Positions 44,480-53,229 of a stretch of 64,000 nucleotides of DNA are shown piece by piece. Positions within the stretch are counted from its first letter, which is position 1. Each line of letters begins with the position of its first letter. A program made the translations under genes and the position numbers. Source of the DNA: Pedobacter sp. Leaf176. Lineage in GTDB: Bacteria > Bacteroidota > Bacteroidia > Sphingobacteriales > Sphingobacteriaceae. Location: assembly GCF_001424305.1 (NCBI RefSeq), contig NZ_LMPD01000006.1, positions 537,566-601,565 of the forward strand, in the 5' to 3' direction. Below the pieces are notes generated by a model. That model ran no database searches. It saw only the letters and a program-made list of their open reading frames with translations, and was not told where the DNA came from.

Positions 44480-45376
44480 ATGAAAAACGTTAAATTTTAT
44501 TTACTGATTTTAACTGGTCTTCTGAGTATAAAACTTCAGGCGCAACAACTCAGTAATAGGCTTGACGTTTTTCAGGATAGCTTAATAAAAATCTCCCGGA
44601 CCATTTACAGCCTGCAACTAAACGACGGGAAGAAGTTTGAGGAAAACGGCAAATTCGTAAAAACGCTCGTAGAAGCACTGAAGCAGCCAAATTCATTTAG
44701 TTATCCATTCGATTCCTTAAAAACAATAGCGATAATTAAATCGCCGGACCAATCTTTCAGACTTATTTCCTGGTATATTCAGTTGGAAAATGGCATCTAC
44801 AGGTATTATGGTGCCATTCAAATGAATAATAAGAATGGACTAAAGCTATTCCCTTTAATTGATCAAACAGAGAACTTTACAGAGCCAAATGCAGTTACGA
44901 GCAATCAGAAATGGTTTGGCGCCAAATATTATGAAATAATTCCTGTAACCTCATCCGGAAGATTGCCATATTATGTACTTTTAGGCTGGAAGGGAAATAC
45001 GGTTGAAACCACTAAAAAAGTGATTGAAATTTTATCGTTCGACAAGGATGCTGTTACTTTTGGAATGCCCGTATTTGATGGAAAAGACCTAAAAAGTAAT
45101 AACAGGATAATTTTTGAATACCAGAAACAGAATGCCATGCTTTTGAAAAGCGATAAAAATGCTGGTCTAATTGTTTTCGATCATCTGGCACCCTTCGACC
45201 CTGAAATGAAAGGGAAATTTCAATTTTACGGATCAGACGGAAATACGGATGCTTTTAAAATCGTGGGCGGACGTTTAAAACTTCAGGAAAATGTCGTTTT
45301 AAATAATGAGGCAAATTCGAACGATGCATTATATATCGATCCTGCTAAAAATGTAAAACCGGTTAAAAAATTCTAA
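44480..45376 (+). CDS. Secreted protein of unknown function
   Basis: 298 residues. A Sec leader MKNVKFYLLILTGLLSIKLQA (cut near residue 21) with the A-Q-A-Q style end common in Bacteroidota. The mature protein is mixed alpha/beta, with a FRLISWYIQLENGIYRYYGAIQ segment and a beta-rich C-terminal part including YYVLLGWKGN. I do not recognise a family with a known role. It follows the thiolase gene by 9 bp, probably by operon chance, since a periplasmic protein and a cytoplasmic thiolase share no obvious task. Confidence 0.6.
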   Translation: MKNVKFYLLILTGLLSIKLQAQQLSNRLDVFQDSLIKISRTIYSLQLNDGKKFEENGKFVKTLVEALKQPNSFSYPFDSLKTIAIIKSPDQSFRLISWYIQLENGIYRYYGAIQMNNKNGLKLFPLIDQTENFTEPNAVTSNQKWFGAKYYEIIPVTSSGRLPYYVLLGWKGNTVETTKKVIEILSFDKDAVTFGMPVFDGKDLKSNNRIIFEYQKQNAMLLKSDKNAGLIVFDHLAPFDPEMKGKFQFYGSDGNTDAFKIVGGRLKLQENVVLNNEANSNDALYIDPAKNVKPVKKF

Positions 45377-45421
45377 ATCATCAGATGATTACCCTTTTAT
45401 AATTAACAGATAAGTTAAAAA

Positions 45422-45453
45422 TTTGTTAGAATGCGCATTGCTCGCTATATTGC
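45422..45453 (+). promoter_or_regulatory. Possible Bacteroidota-type promoter for the POT gene
   Basis: TTTG at 45422-45425, a 20-base spacer, and TATATTGC at 45446-45453, two mismatches from the TAnnTTTG -7 box. It sits about 68 bases before the POT start. Pattern match by eye only. Confidence 0.3.
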
Positions 45454-45520
45454 GACTTTTTATTGACAAAAAACAACACACAAATTTTGAAATCATAAAC
45501 TTAAACCAACCAAATGTTCT

Positions 45521-47116
45521 ATGCAAACAACAGCTGAAACACTATCTATTAACCATGAGAAAGAATTAAATCTCCATTTAGAAAGCCAGGGCGTTTCTCC
45601 TGAAAAGTTATTCAACCATCCAGTAGGTTTATTCGTTCTTTTTTTCACCGAAATGTGGGAAAGATTCAGTTATTACGGAATGCGTGCAATACTGGTTTTA
45701 TTCCTGGTTAGCGATTTGAGCAAAAACGGATGGGGCTGGCCACGACCAGAAGCATTACAACTTTATGCTTTATACACTGGATTAGCATATTTTACACCAA
45801 TTATCGGAGGTTTAATTGCTGACAGATGGACCGGTTACAGAAAGGCTGTTATAATTGGTGCGCTAATAATGACACTTGGTCATGGCGCCATGGCACTTGA
45901 AGCAATAAGTACGAACTTCTTTTATGTCGGCTTACTCCTGTTAATTTTAGGTAACGGGATGTTCAAACCAAACATTTCCTCAATTGTTGGGAAATTATAC
46001 CCACCAATCAGCGACAAGAAGGATAGTGCATATGCTATTTTCTATATGGGAATTAACTCCGGCGCATTTATCGGCATGTTGATGTGTGGTTATATTGGCG
46101 AGAAAGTTGGCTGGCACTATGGCTTCGGTTTAGCTGGTATATTTATGCTGTTTGGGATGTTACAATTCTATTTTGGTCAGAAAATATTCGGAGTAATTGG
46201 TTCTTCAATTCAGAGAGCCGAAAAAGTAGAAAAGGTAGATCCGACGGCTGAAGTTATATCGCCAATTGTGAGAAAACAACGCTTATGGGTTGTAGGTATC
46301 TTTTCAATTTTCACTATTTTCTTTTGGATGGTTTTCGAACAGGCAGGCGGTTCGATGACTATTTTCGCTAAAGACTATACGTTAAGGAACTTAACCGGAG
46401 GCGCAGCAACAACATTTAAGTGGATTGATGCAATTTTAACAATTTTTCCTCTGGTTGCTGTATCTTATGTACTTTTTAGCCTTGCTACAAAAATCTTCAA
46501 AAAGTACCCTGCAACTATTCTTTTTACCCTATTAAGTTTCCTGATTATCTGGGGAATAGCCATTTGGAAAGTAACGAGAGAATTTAGTTCAATAACAACA
46601 GAAGTTCCCGCTTCATGGTTTAGCGTTTTAAACTCCTTTTTTATTGTTTCATTAGCGCCAATTTTCTCTAAAATCTGGGAAACTAAATTCAATCCCAGCG
46701 GTCCGGTTAAATTTGGTATCGGACTTATTTTAGTAGGCGTTGGTTTTGCAGGCTTAGCTTATGGCGGCGCAAACATTCCACAAGGTGCGACTGCCGCTCA
46801 GGTAAGTATGTTCTGGTTAATTTTCGCTTATTTCTTTCATACAGTTGGCGAATTATGTATATCACCAGTGGGTTTATCTTATGTGAGTAAACTGGCACCG
46901 GCAAACCTGGTTGGTTTGATGTTCGGATTCTGGTTTACCTGTACCGCCATTGGTAATTACCTGGCGGGCGCTACCGGTTCTTTAATTGATAAAATCAGCT
47001 CACAATATTCGATTTCTATATTTTTCCTGATTTTCACCGGAATACCAATCGTTGCCGGCTTGATTATGCTCTCTTTAAATCCTTTATTGAAAAAATGGAT
47101 GCATGGCGTTCATTAA
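45521..47116 (+). CDS. POT/PTR2-family proton-coupled peptide transporter
   Basis: 531 residues with about 14 membrane helices. FFTEMWERFSYYGMRAILVLFL near 41-62 is the PTR2 signature with the E-x-x-E-R proton-coupling motif; IGGLIADRWTGYRKAVIIGA is the second, and GNGMFKPNISSIVGKLYPP the third (D-K-P-N-I-type loop). It imports di- and tripeptides with protons in the inner membrane. A paralogue follows after a 65-bp gap and hairpin. Substrate detail cannot be read by eye. Confidence 0.95.
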   Translation: MQTTAETLSINHEKELNLHLESQGVSPEKLFNHPVGLFVLFFTEMWERFSYYGMRAILVLFLVSDLSKNGWGWPRPEALQLYALYTGLAYFTPIIGGLIADRWTGYRKAVIIGALIMTLGHGAMALEAISTNFFYVGLLLLILGNGMFKPNISSIVGKLYPPISDKKDSAYAIFYMGINSGAFIGMLMCGYIGEKVGWHYGFGLAGIFMLFGMLQFYFGQKIFGVIGSSIQRAEKVEKVDPTAEVISPIVRKQRLWVVGIFSIFTIFFWMVFEQAGGSMTIFAKDYTLRNLTGGAATTFKWIDAILTIFPLVAVSYVLFSLATKIFKKYPATILFTLLSFLIIWGIAIWKVTREFSSITTEVPASWFSVLNSFFIVSLAPIFSKIWETKFNPSGPVKFGIGLILVGVGFAGLAYGGANIPQGATAAQVSMFWLIFAYFFHTVGELCISPVGLSYVSKLAPANLVGLMFGFWFTCTAIGNYLAGATGSLIDKISSQYSISIFFLIFTGIPIVAGLIMLSLNPLLKKWMHGVH

Positions 47117-47136
47117 AATTTTGTAAGATACAACAT

Positions 47137-47165
47137 CCAAAAGCCCGGTTATTTCGGGCTTTTGG
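47137..47165 (+). terminator. Hairpin between the two POT genes
   Basis: A perfect 11-base stem (CCAAAAGCCCG with its partner) around a 7-base loop, 20 bases after the first POT stop. The following T run is short, so termination may be partial, and the second POT gene could be read through. Confidence 0.75.
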
Positions 47166-47181
47166 CTTTTCATAAACAGGC

Positions 47182-48663
47182 ATGAGTGAAATACAATCTT
47201 TAGAAGAGATTCAAAATTTTGAAGGTAAATACCCGAAACAACTCTGGTATTTATCATTAGTTGAAATGTGGGAACGCTTTTGCTTTTATGGCATGCGCGG
47301 TGTGCTTGCGTTTTTTATGGTTGACCAATTGCATCTTTCTGATCAAAAATCAAACCTGCAATACGGTGCCATACAGGCCTTTGTTTATGCCTTTACATTT
47401 ATCGGGGGCATTTTTGCTGATAAAATTCTTGGCTTCAGAAAATCGCTTTTCTGGGGAGGTGCCTTAATGATTATAGGCAACTTAGTACTGGCTTTTAATC
47501 CGCAGGGATTATTCTATACCGGTATTACCTTATCAATTATAGGAACAGGCTTCTTTAAACCGAATATCTCATCTATGGTGGGAGAATTATATCATGAAAA
47601 AGACAATCGAAGAGATGCAGGTTACGGGCTATTTTATGCAGGCATTAATGTGGGTGGCTTATTAGGCGGCGCAATGTGCATTTACCTGGGTAAATATTAC
47701 AGCTGGCATTTATGCTTTTTATCAGCAGCTTTAGTTATGGCTTTCGGACTGAGCACATTTATATTTACAAAAAAATACCTGGGTCCCATAGGTAATTCAC
47801 CACTTTTGCACCTGGAGAAAAGCAAAAGAACAGCTTACGAAATTGCTGTTTATACAGGTTCTTTACTCTGTATTCCTTTGATTTTCATCATGGTTAAGAA
47901 TACGGCTTTCACCGATTACTTCATGTACACAATTGGTGTAGTAGCCTTAATATATTTTCTTTATGAAATTTTTATGGTGAAAGATCGGAAAGCACAATAC
48001 AAACTACTGGCTGCTTTTGTATTTATCTTCTGTTACTTCATTTTCATGGCGATTTCTGAGCAGAGCGGCGGTTCGTTGTCCTTATTTGCAAAAGATAACC
48101 TGAACCATAACCTGCTTTTTTTATCCATCGATCCAAACGTTGTTAATAATAGCGTTAACTCCTTATTTGTCATCGTTTTTAGTCCTATTGTAGGCATTTT
48201 ATGGCTGTTAATGTATAAGAAAAAAATTGAACCAAATACAGTTGTTAAGTTCGGAATTGGCTTTTTATTGTTGGCGCTAAGTTTCTATGTATTTTATTCG
48301 ACCCGATTTTTCGCGAACGAGCAAGGCATCAGTTCATTAAATATATTTACGCTGGCCTATCTCCTGCTCACATTGGGCGAACTTTGCTTAGGTCCAATCG
48401 GGATGTCGATTATTACAAAGCTATCCCCGAAGAGAATGTTCGGGATGATGATGGGGCTCTGGTTTCTATCCAGTGCATTCGGGCAACTTGCTGCCGGTAA
48501 GCTTGGCGCAGAGATGTCTAGTATTGAGAATGCTTCGCTGATGGCTAAATTAATGTCGTACACTGAGGGTTATAAACAACTGGCGATTTATTCGTTAATC
48601 GCGGGTCTTGCCTTAATTATCGTTTCGCCTATGATTAAAAAATTAATGGCCGAGGTTAGATAA
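47182..48663 (+). CDS. POT/PTR2-family peptide transporter, paralogue
   Basis: 493 residues, also with about 12-14 helices. LVEMWERFCFYGMRGVLAFFMV near 25-46 holds the E-x-x-E-R motif; FIGGIFADKILGFRKSLFWGG and GTGFFKPNISSMVGELY follow. It is about 40 residues shorter than the upstream copy, with a shorter central loop. Two different POT genes side by side suggest different peptide ranges. A protein-rich diet or peptide recycling is a common feature of this group of bacteria. Confidence 0.95.
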   Translation: MSEIQSLEEIQNFEGKYPKQLWYLSLVEMWERFCFYGMRGVLAFFMVDQLHLSDQKSNLQYGAIQAFVYAFTFIGGIFADKILGFRKSLFWGGALMIIGNLVLAFNPQGLFYTGITLSIIGTGFFKPNISSMVGELYHEKDNRRDAGYGLFYAGINVGGLLGGAMCIYLGKYYSWHLCFLSAALVMAFGLSTFIFTKKYLGPIGNSPLLHLEKSKRTAYEIAVYTGSLLCIPLIFIMVKNTAFTDYFMYTIGVVALIYFLYEIFMVKDRKAQYKLLAAFVFIFCYFIFMAISEQSGGSLSLFAKDNLNHNLLFLSIDPNVVNNSVNSLFVIVFSPIVGILWLLMYKKKIEPNTVVKFGIGFLLLALSFYVFYSTRFFANEQGISSLNIFTLAYLLLTLGELCLGPIGMSIITKLSPKRMFGMMMGLWFLSSAFGQLAAGKLGAEMSSIENASLMAKLMSYTEGYKQLAIYSLIAGLALIIVSPMIKKLMAEVR

Positions 48664-48743
48664 GATCTTTATCAGAATTTAATCCATTGAAATGATGCGG
48701 TTATTTTCACATTAAATATTTACTTTCGCGGTTTGAATTTTGC

Positions 48744-48771
48744 GGAAATGGGAAATGGGAAATGGGAAATG
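48744..48771. repeat. Heptanucleotide tandem repeat (GGAAATG x4)
   Basis: Four perfect copies of GGAAATG, followed by a fifth that breaks off (GGAAACC). It lies 52 bases before the GTG start of the polyprenol sugar synthase gene, so copy-number change could shift promoter or leader spacing. Confidence 0.85.
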
Positions 48772-48822
48772 GGAAACCGAAAGCAGTAGTTCAAAATTAA
48801 AAATACATTAAAAATAATTAAA

Positions 48823-49551
48823 GTGTCCGATAGTTTAGTTATCATACCTACCTATAATGAAAAGGAAAATATCGAGAAAATTATCCGAAAGGTTTTTTCT
48901 TTAAACCAGGCCTTTGATATTTTAATTATCGATGATGGTTCACCAGACGGCACGGCAGAAATTGTTAAATTGTTACAAGAGGAATATGCCGAGCAATTAT
49001 ATGTTCATGAGCGTGCAGGCAAGCAAGGCTTAGGTACAGCTTATATTTTTGGTTTTAAATGGGCTATTGAAAAGAAATATGACTACATTTTCGAAATGGA
49101 TGCCGATTTCTCACATAATCCTGACGATTTAATCCGCTTGAAATCAGCCTGTTTAAACGGAGCTGATATTGCAGTAGGCTCAAGGTATATCAAGGGTGTA
49201 AACGTTGTAAACTGGCCGATGGGCAGGGTCTTAATGTCGTATTTCGCCTCTATGTATGTGCGGTTCATCACCAGAATCAATATTCAGGATGCTACTGCTG
49301 GTTTTAAATGTTACCGAAGGATAGTTTTAGAGACCATTCCTTTGGATAAAATTAAATTTGTCGGCTACGCTTTTCAAATTGAAATGAAGTTTACAGCAAT
49401 TAAATTTGGTTTCAAGGTTGTCGAGGTTCCCATCATTTTTACCGATAGAACAGAGGGAACATCAAAGATGAGTACCAGAATATTCAGGGAGGCCTTTTTA
49501 GGGGTAATTCAAATGAAAGTGAACAGCTGGTTCAAAAGCTATAAAAGATAA
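48823..49551 (+). CDS. Polyprenol monophosphomannose synthase-like GT2
   Basis: 242 residues, the length of single-domain DPM enzymes. LVIIPTYNEKENIEKII near 5-21, ILIIDDGSPDGTAEIV near 33-48, KQGLGTAYIFGFKWAI near 66-81, FEMDADFSHNPDDL near 89-102 (D-A-D metal site plus S-H-N-P), and DATAGFKCYRR near 152-162 are all DPM-family marks. It transfers a hexose, normally mannose from GDP-mannose, to polyprenyl phosphate. The donor feeds periplasmic GT-C enzymes, perhaps those in the polysaccharide locus. GTG start; it ends 1 bp before a convergent gene. Confidence 0.92.
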   Translation: MSDSLVIIPTYNEKENIEKIIRKVFSLNQAFDILIIDDGSPDGTAEIVKLLQEEYAEQLYVHERAGKQGLGTAYIFGFKWAIEKKYDYIFEMDADFSHNPDDLIRLKSACLNGADIAVGSRYIKGVNVVNWPMGRVLMSYFASMYVRFITRINIQDATAGFKCYRRIVLETIPLDKIKFVGYAFQIEMKFTAIKFGFKVVEVPIIFTDRTEGTSKMSTRIFREAFLGVIQMKVNSWFKSYKR

Positions 49552-49552
49552 T

Positions 49553-50062
49553 TTATTTGGTTGCTTTGCTTGCTCTAATCATCGCGCCAAAATCCTGCTT
49601 TTCGTACATCGCGGTGACAGTAGCCACCAACCGCTTTGTTCTGGTCGCTTCTGTTTTAGCGCTGTTAATCCAGTTAATAAAATAGTTTTGATGCGATTTT
49701 GGTTGTTTCAGGAAGTTAGCCATCAAATGTTTTTCTTCAGATAAACACATTTCCAGGTCTTCAGGCATTTCCACTTTAAAGTCTTTATCTTCCTCCAGGA
49801 AAAGTTCTACGGTTGCACCCGCTTCTTTTCTGAGTCTTTTTCGTAAATCTGCTTTCAGGGCAATAATAAAATCGCCTTCTCCCATGGGAATTGCGGCCAT
49901 ACCTTCAATTTCGACTGCATCAATTTTACCCTTCACCCGAAAACTCTTTTTACAATCTGCTTTGAGTTGGTTTGCCAAACCTGCCGGAATAAAAACGTAG
50001 CGCCAGCCGGTCTTCTCTCCCATCGATTCGAACTGTTCTATTTCTGCTTTAAAATGAACCAT
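49553..50062 (-). CDS. DUF1905/YdeI (OmdA-type) protein
   Basis: 169 residues. The N-terminal beta-barrel-like domain (FKAEIEQFESMGEKTGWRYVFIPAGLANQL, later KGKIDAVEIEGMAAIPMGEGDFIIALKADLRKRL) is DUF1905. The C-terminal helices KSHQNYFINWINSAKTEATRTKRLVATVTAMYEKQDFG are the OmdA/YdeI domain. Together they form a common pair in soluble Bacteroidota proteins; the biochemical role is not established. It converges with the polyprenol synthase gene. Confidence 0.85.
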   Translation of the reverse strand: MVHFKAEIEQFESMGEKTGWRYVFIPAGLANQLKADCKKSFRVKGKIDAVEIEGMAAIPMGEGDFIIALKADLRKRLRKEAGATVELFLEEDKDFKVEMPEDLEMCLSEEKHLMANFLKQPKSHQNYFINWINSAKTEATRTKRLVATVTAMYEKQDFGAMIRASKATK

Positions 50063-50223
50063 AAATTACCTGGACTATTCTACGCTAATTGCAAATGTAC
50101 AATCGTATATTTTGTGACTTTGAATTCCATTACCTGAACCTAATATACCATAGATTTACCATTGGTCAGAATTTTAATTAAACTTTTTCCTTTTCTTATG
50201 TGTTCTAAAATAAAAAAGAAGTC

Positions 50224-50403
50224 ATGGAAAATCAAAAAGATAAAAAAAGCGAGGATACAAAAAAAGCCGGAACATCTAAAGAAAAAGCAAGTTTCGACCA
50301 AAACGGACAAGGTGCATCAGAAAAATATGGTCAGGCCGGTGATACGCCTAATGAATCAGGTGAAGAAAGCGCAGGAACGGTGAATAAAAATAGATCTAAA
50401 TAA
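50224..50403 (+). CDS. Small hydrophilic protein
   Basis: 59 residues, ATG at 50224 and TAA at 50401. Rich in Lys, Glu, Ser, Gly and Asn, without hydrophobic segments (starts MENQKDKKSEDTKKAGTSKE, contains a G-Q-G-A-S-E-K-Y-G-Q-A-G-D-T stretch). Such compositions are seen in small stress- or desiccation-related disordered proteins of soil bacteria. Another frame over the same bases (from 50162) is longer but lysine-only noise. Codon use and composition favour the 50224 frame. Function unknown. Confidence 0.6.
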   Translation: MENQKDKKSEDTKKAGTSKEKASFDQNGQGASEKYGQAGDTPNESGEESAGTVNKNRSK

Positions 50404-50605
50404 TGACGGGTTTATTTTGAGTTGAGTTTTTGAAATCTTTTTTTGAAAAAAGGCATGTTTAAGTATAGCCCTGGGAATCATCAATGGAATATCTTTCCCA
50501 TTAGCGCAATCGGCAGGATTGTGACTAATATTCAAAAAAAATATTGCTACAAATTAGCTTATTTGAAGGCTGGCATGCGTACAAGGTTTTTTTTCATAAA
50601 CATTT

Positions 50606-51067
50606 TTAATACTGATAATTGATTTCCATGCGATAGTTCGTATAATTCCAAGTGCCATTCAGCATTTCTATAAGCGCATCAATAATTTTGTTCAATTCTA
50701 TTATAGGAAAAGGCTTTCTGCTAAATAAATAATTAAAGGTATCATCCTCTACATTAATTGATTGTAATTCAGCTGCCGAAATATTTAGCCCTTTATTCTG
50801 GAGAATTATCTTCATGTTTTGGAGAAGTTTTATTAAATTTTGTTCATCAGAAGTATTTTTTAGTATCTCTTCCCATGACAGGCTAAAATATCCCTTATAC
50901 CAACCTTTAACACCTTCATTCAGTTCTTCTAGTAAGTCTTGTTTATCAACAAAAACATATTCCTTTTTTTGAACTTCTATATAGAGGTAGTTAAATAATA
51001 ATTGCATAAAGTTTTCATTTATCCAAAATCCTTTGTTTTTATATTTGATTAAGCTTGTATTTGACAT
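50606..51067 (-). CDS. Small acidic protein, possible immunity protein
   Basis: 153 residues, no signal or membrane segment. It has a helical N-terminal half (KGFWINENFMQLLFNYLYIEVQKKEYVFVDKQDLLEELNEG) and a YFSLSWEEIL strand, and ends NGTWNYTNYRMEINYQY. No named family comes to mind. It has an adjacent paralogue (51115-51569) that is broken. Groups of small, divergent, mostly acidic paralogues without other genes are typical of immunity-gene stores for polymorphic toxins; that reading is inferred from context. Confidence 0.55.
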   Translation of the reverse strand: MSNTSLIKYKNKGFWINENFMQLLFNYLYIEVQKKEYVFVDKQDLLEELNEGVKGWYKGYFSLSWEEILKNTSDEQNLIKLLQNMKIILQNKGLNISAAELQSINVEDDTFNYLFSRKPFPIIELNKIIDALIEMLNGTWNYTNYRMEINYQY

Positions 51068-51114
51068 TATTATTAATTTCTTATGCCTGAAATGTTGCTA
51101 TCAGAGGCTAGACA

Positions 51115-51569
51115 CTATTTCCAGTTAATCTTCATATCAAAATCACTTGAAGTCCACGTTCCTTGGAGCATTTGAATCATAGCAGTAAAAATTCTAATTA
51201 ATTCAGCTGTTAGAAAGTTTCTATCCATAACTGCTTTCCAGTGCCTATCTTCTGATGGCATTGCTTGAATTTCGGAAACAGTGACATATTTTCCTTTATG
51301 TTGTAAAACGATAATTATATTATGTAAAACCTGAACCATGGTTTCTTCGTCAGTTTGGCAAACTAGTTCATCTTCCCATCCTAAAATAATATAGCCATTC
51401 CTTAAACCGTTGAACTTGTCTTTTAGATCATCTATAATTTCTTGCTTATTTATCAAAACATATTGTGATTTTAATAATTCTTGATAAATAAATTGAAAAA
51501 TGAGCTGAGCATACGTTTCATGTATATAAAATCCCTTATCGTTTTTTTAATCTAAAATGTTGTTGCCAT
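51115..51569 (-). pseudogene. Broken paralogue of the preceding small protein
   Basis: The readable part from 51456 (TTG) gives 113 residues that match the protein at 50606-51067 (INKQEIIDDLKDKF against VDKQDLLEELNEG; LNGTW against LQGTW). The matching N-terminus continues upstream as KGFYIHETYAQLIFQFIYQE, then hits a stop. From an ATG at 51569 the bases read M-A-T-T-F, a TAG where the paralogue has Leu, then I-K-K, and a run of seven A that needs one more A to restore frame. Two lesions, one nonsense and one -1 frameshift, therefore separate a correct start from the body. Confidence 0.7.
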
Positions 51570-51776
51570 TTATTAATAGTTTAAATATTAAATAATCGAT
51601 CTTATTAGGGTCCAAAATATAAATCTATTTAAAATCTGGCCTGTCCTATACAAAAATTTTATAAAAGGTGCCTTAATGCTCATTAATTTTCTTACTTTAT
51701 AATTCTAGAAAGCAGATTTTAATAAATGTTTAGACCTCTGCATCGTGGTTAATATTGATAGTTATATCCTAAAACT

Positions 51777-52262
51777 TCAATGAATATAAACCGAATATGC
51801 TTTATTCTCACCCATCGCATATCGCATAAACTCTTTAAGCAACATCAAATAATGAATTATATCTTGTGAAGAATCATATTAAAACTCATCTTCTTCCAAA
51901 CCCAAAGCAATCAAAAATCCGGGAGAATTATAGTATTGTGCTAAAAAACCACTATTACCTCCATATTTTTTTAATAAATCTTCCGTTTCACTATTAAGGT
52001 TAGGGATAAGTTCGTTATCAATAAACGTGATGGATTCCATGATCTCACTCCTAATAAAATGAGCATCATAATTGTCTTCAGTAAATCCAACCTTCGGCAA
52101 ATTGTACCTGATTCTAAATCTATATTCGGTCGATGTAGCATCGAATAATTTCATTGCTTTTGATTCGTTCACCTGTTTGGCATAATAAATAATTAAAGCA
52201 TACGTGCCGAAATCTATAGTTAAATCTTTATCGTTTAAATCAAAAATGATTGCTCTTGCCAT
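51777..52262 (-). pseudogene. Small immunity-like gene with a premature stop
   Basis: The ATG at 52262 gives 127 residues (ARAIIFDLNDKDLTIDFGTYALIIYYAK at the start, LGLEEDEF at the end) before a TAA at 51879. The same frame then continues for 33 codons that look coding (DIIHYLMLLKEFMRYAMG, SVYIH) to a TGA at 51777. A single stop thus seems to have cut about 33 residues from a protein of about 161. No family recognised. The truncated product may still fold, so 127 residues might also be the natural form. Confidence 0.6.
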
Positions 52263-52386
52263 GGAATTTATTGTCTTAATTTAACTTTTAATTATAATCC
52301 TAAACCTAGATTTGTTATACTATAATTTAAGCTATCTACTAAAACATCATTATATAATGGCCTCACAAATACCTGCCTACCGCAGG

Positions 52387-52679
52387 CAGGCATCTATCCA
52401 ATATACCGTTGCAAAACTTACAAAGTATAACCCTCTTTATTGCAGAATTTGTATTTACGGCTATTGTTTATTTCTTGTTTTCTTTGTTATTATTATTCAC
52501 ACGCGGCACGCTTGCGCCAGCGAGGGGCCTACTGCTTGCAGGCATCTATCCAATACACGGTTGCAAAAATTACAAAGTATAGCCCCTTTTTATTGTAGAA
52601 TTTGTACTTACGGCTCATTGTTTATTTCTTGTTTTCTTTGTTATTATTATTCAAATGCGGCACGCGTGCGCCAGCGAGG
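52387..52679. repeat. Two-copy direct repeat with 152-bp period
   Basis: Copy 1 begins CAGGCATCTATCCAATA at 52387, copy 2 at 52539. Both run through a shared GTTGCAAAA-TTACAAAGTATA block, an AGAATTTGTA-TTACGGCT block and a GTTTATTTCTTGTTTTCTTT block to GCGCCAGCGAGG (ends 52524 and 52679). They differ by scattered substitutions. Immediately left is a short palindrome, CCTGCCTACCGCAGGCAGG at 52373. No gene: all frames are closed by stops or noise. The GC-rich ends beside AT-rich middles resemble dispersed intergenic elements of this group. Confidence 0.8.
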
Positions 52680-52732
52680 TATCCGTATCATAGAAACAAA
52701 TACCAATATCACATAGAATTTCTAAATGAGAC

Positions 52733-53104
52733 TCACTCCTCTAAAATTGCTTTCAAATCAATTAAGGATATCCTTGGCAGTTGGTTCCAACCATAATCTT
52801 CCTGTCCTAAGTAAGCATATCCATCAACAAGATCCAGACGTACAGATTCATTAGTTTCAGTAAAAAACGTATTATCTCCATTTTCCTCAAATCCAGACCA
52901 AGTTCCTGTTAATATTTTATTCGTTTCTTCTAGTAATGTGTCAACTAATCCTTCCCCTTCGTTACTGGTACCAAGAATACTTCTTAACTCCCCTTCTAAT
53001 GGAGAGTTCTCTCCACCGTGCGTAACTCTACAAACGGCCCAATAAACGTTATCGCTCACTTTTAGTTTTTGAAAAACTAAATTATATTGTTGGTGTTTGC
53101 TCAT
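52733..53104 (-). CDS. Small acidic protein, possible immunity protein
   Basis: 123 residues with no signal peptide; QYNLVFQKLKVSDNVYWAVCRVTHGGE at the start, TNKILTGTWSGFEENGDNTFF in the middle and LIDLKAILEE at the end. The fold looks beta-rich then helical. The protein is acidic, as are many immunity proteins, and a possible toxin tail ends 15 bp before its start codon. That arrangement is the standard toxin-immunity layout, but no family is recognised and the role is inferred. Confidence 0.55.
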   Translation of the reverse strand: MSKHQQYNLVFQKLKVSDNVYWAVCRVTHGGENSPLEGELRSILGTSNEGEGLVDTLLEETNKILTGTWSGFEENGDNTFFTETNESVRLDLVDGYAYLGQEDYGWNQLPRISLIDLKAILEE

Positions 53105-53118
53105 AGTATTGTTTTAAA

Positions 53119-53226
53119 TTAAAACCCGTTGATTTCGATGTAATAATGATTATTCATAATTAAATTACGTGGCTTCTCATAATTCTTCCAAATTATTTTC
53201 GCAGGAGTGCCATCGGAAAAATTTGC
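53119..53226 (-). pseudogene. Possible C-terminal remnant of a toxin-like protein
   Basis: An open stretch of 35 codons without a start, ending TAA at 53119, just upstream of the immunity-like gene. It includes DGTPAKIIWKNYEKP and NNHYYIEINGF, a natural-looking protein end. The region to its right in the same frame is closed by a stop at 53227. With so short a stretch the assignment is weak; the position beside an immunity-like gene is the main argument. Confidence 0.3.
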
Positions 53227-53229
53227 TTA

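Noticed and set aside
50162..50383. Lysine-rich frame starting MVRILIKLFPFLM.
   Set aside because: Out of frame with the more protein-like 59-residue frame at 50224; composition is just A-rich DNA.
52387..52679. CRISPR array considered for the repeated intergenic unit.
   Set aside because: Only two copies with a 152-bp period and no regular spacers; no cas genes in the window.
52312..52716. A 134-codon plus-strand frame across the tandem repeat.
   Set aside because: Its protein simply duplicates because the DNA repeats; no family, and both repeat copies carry many frame differences.
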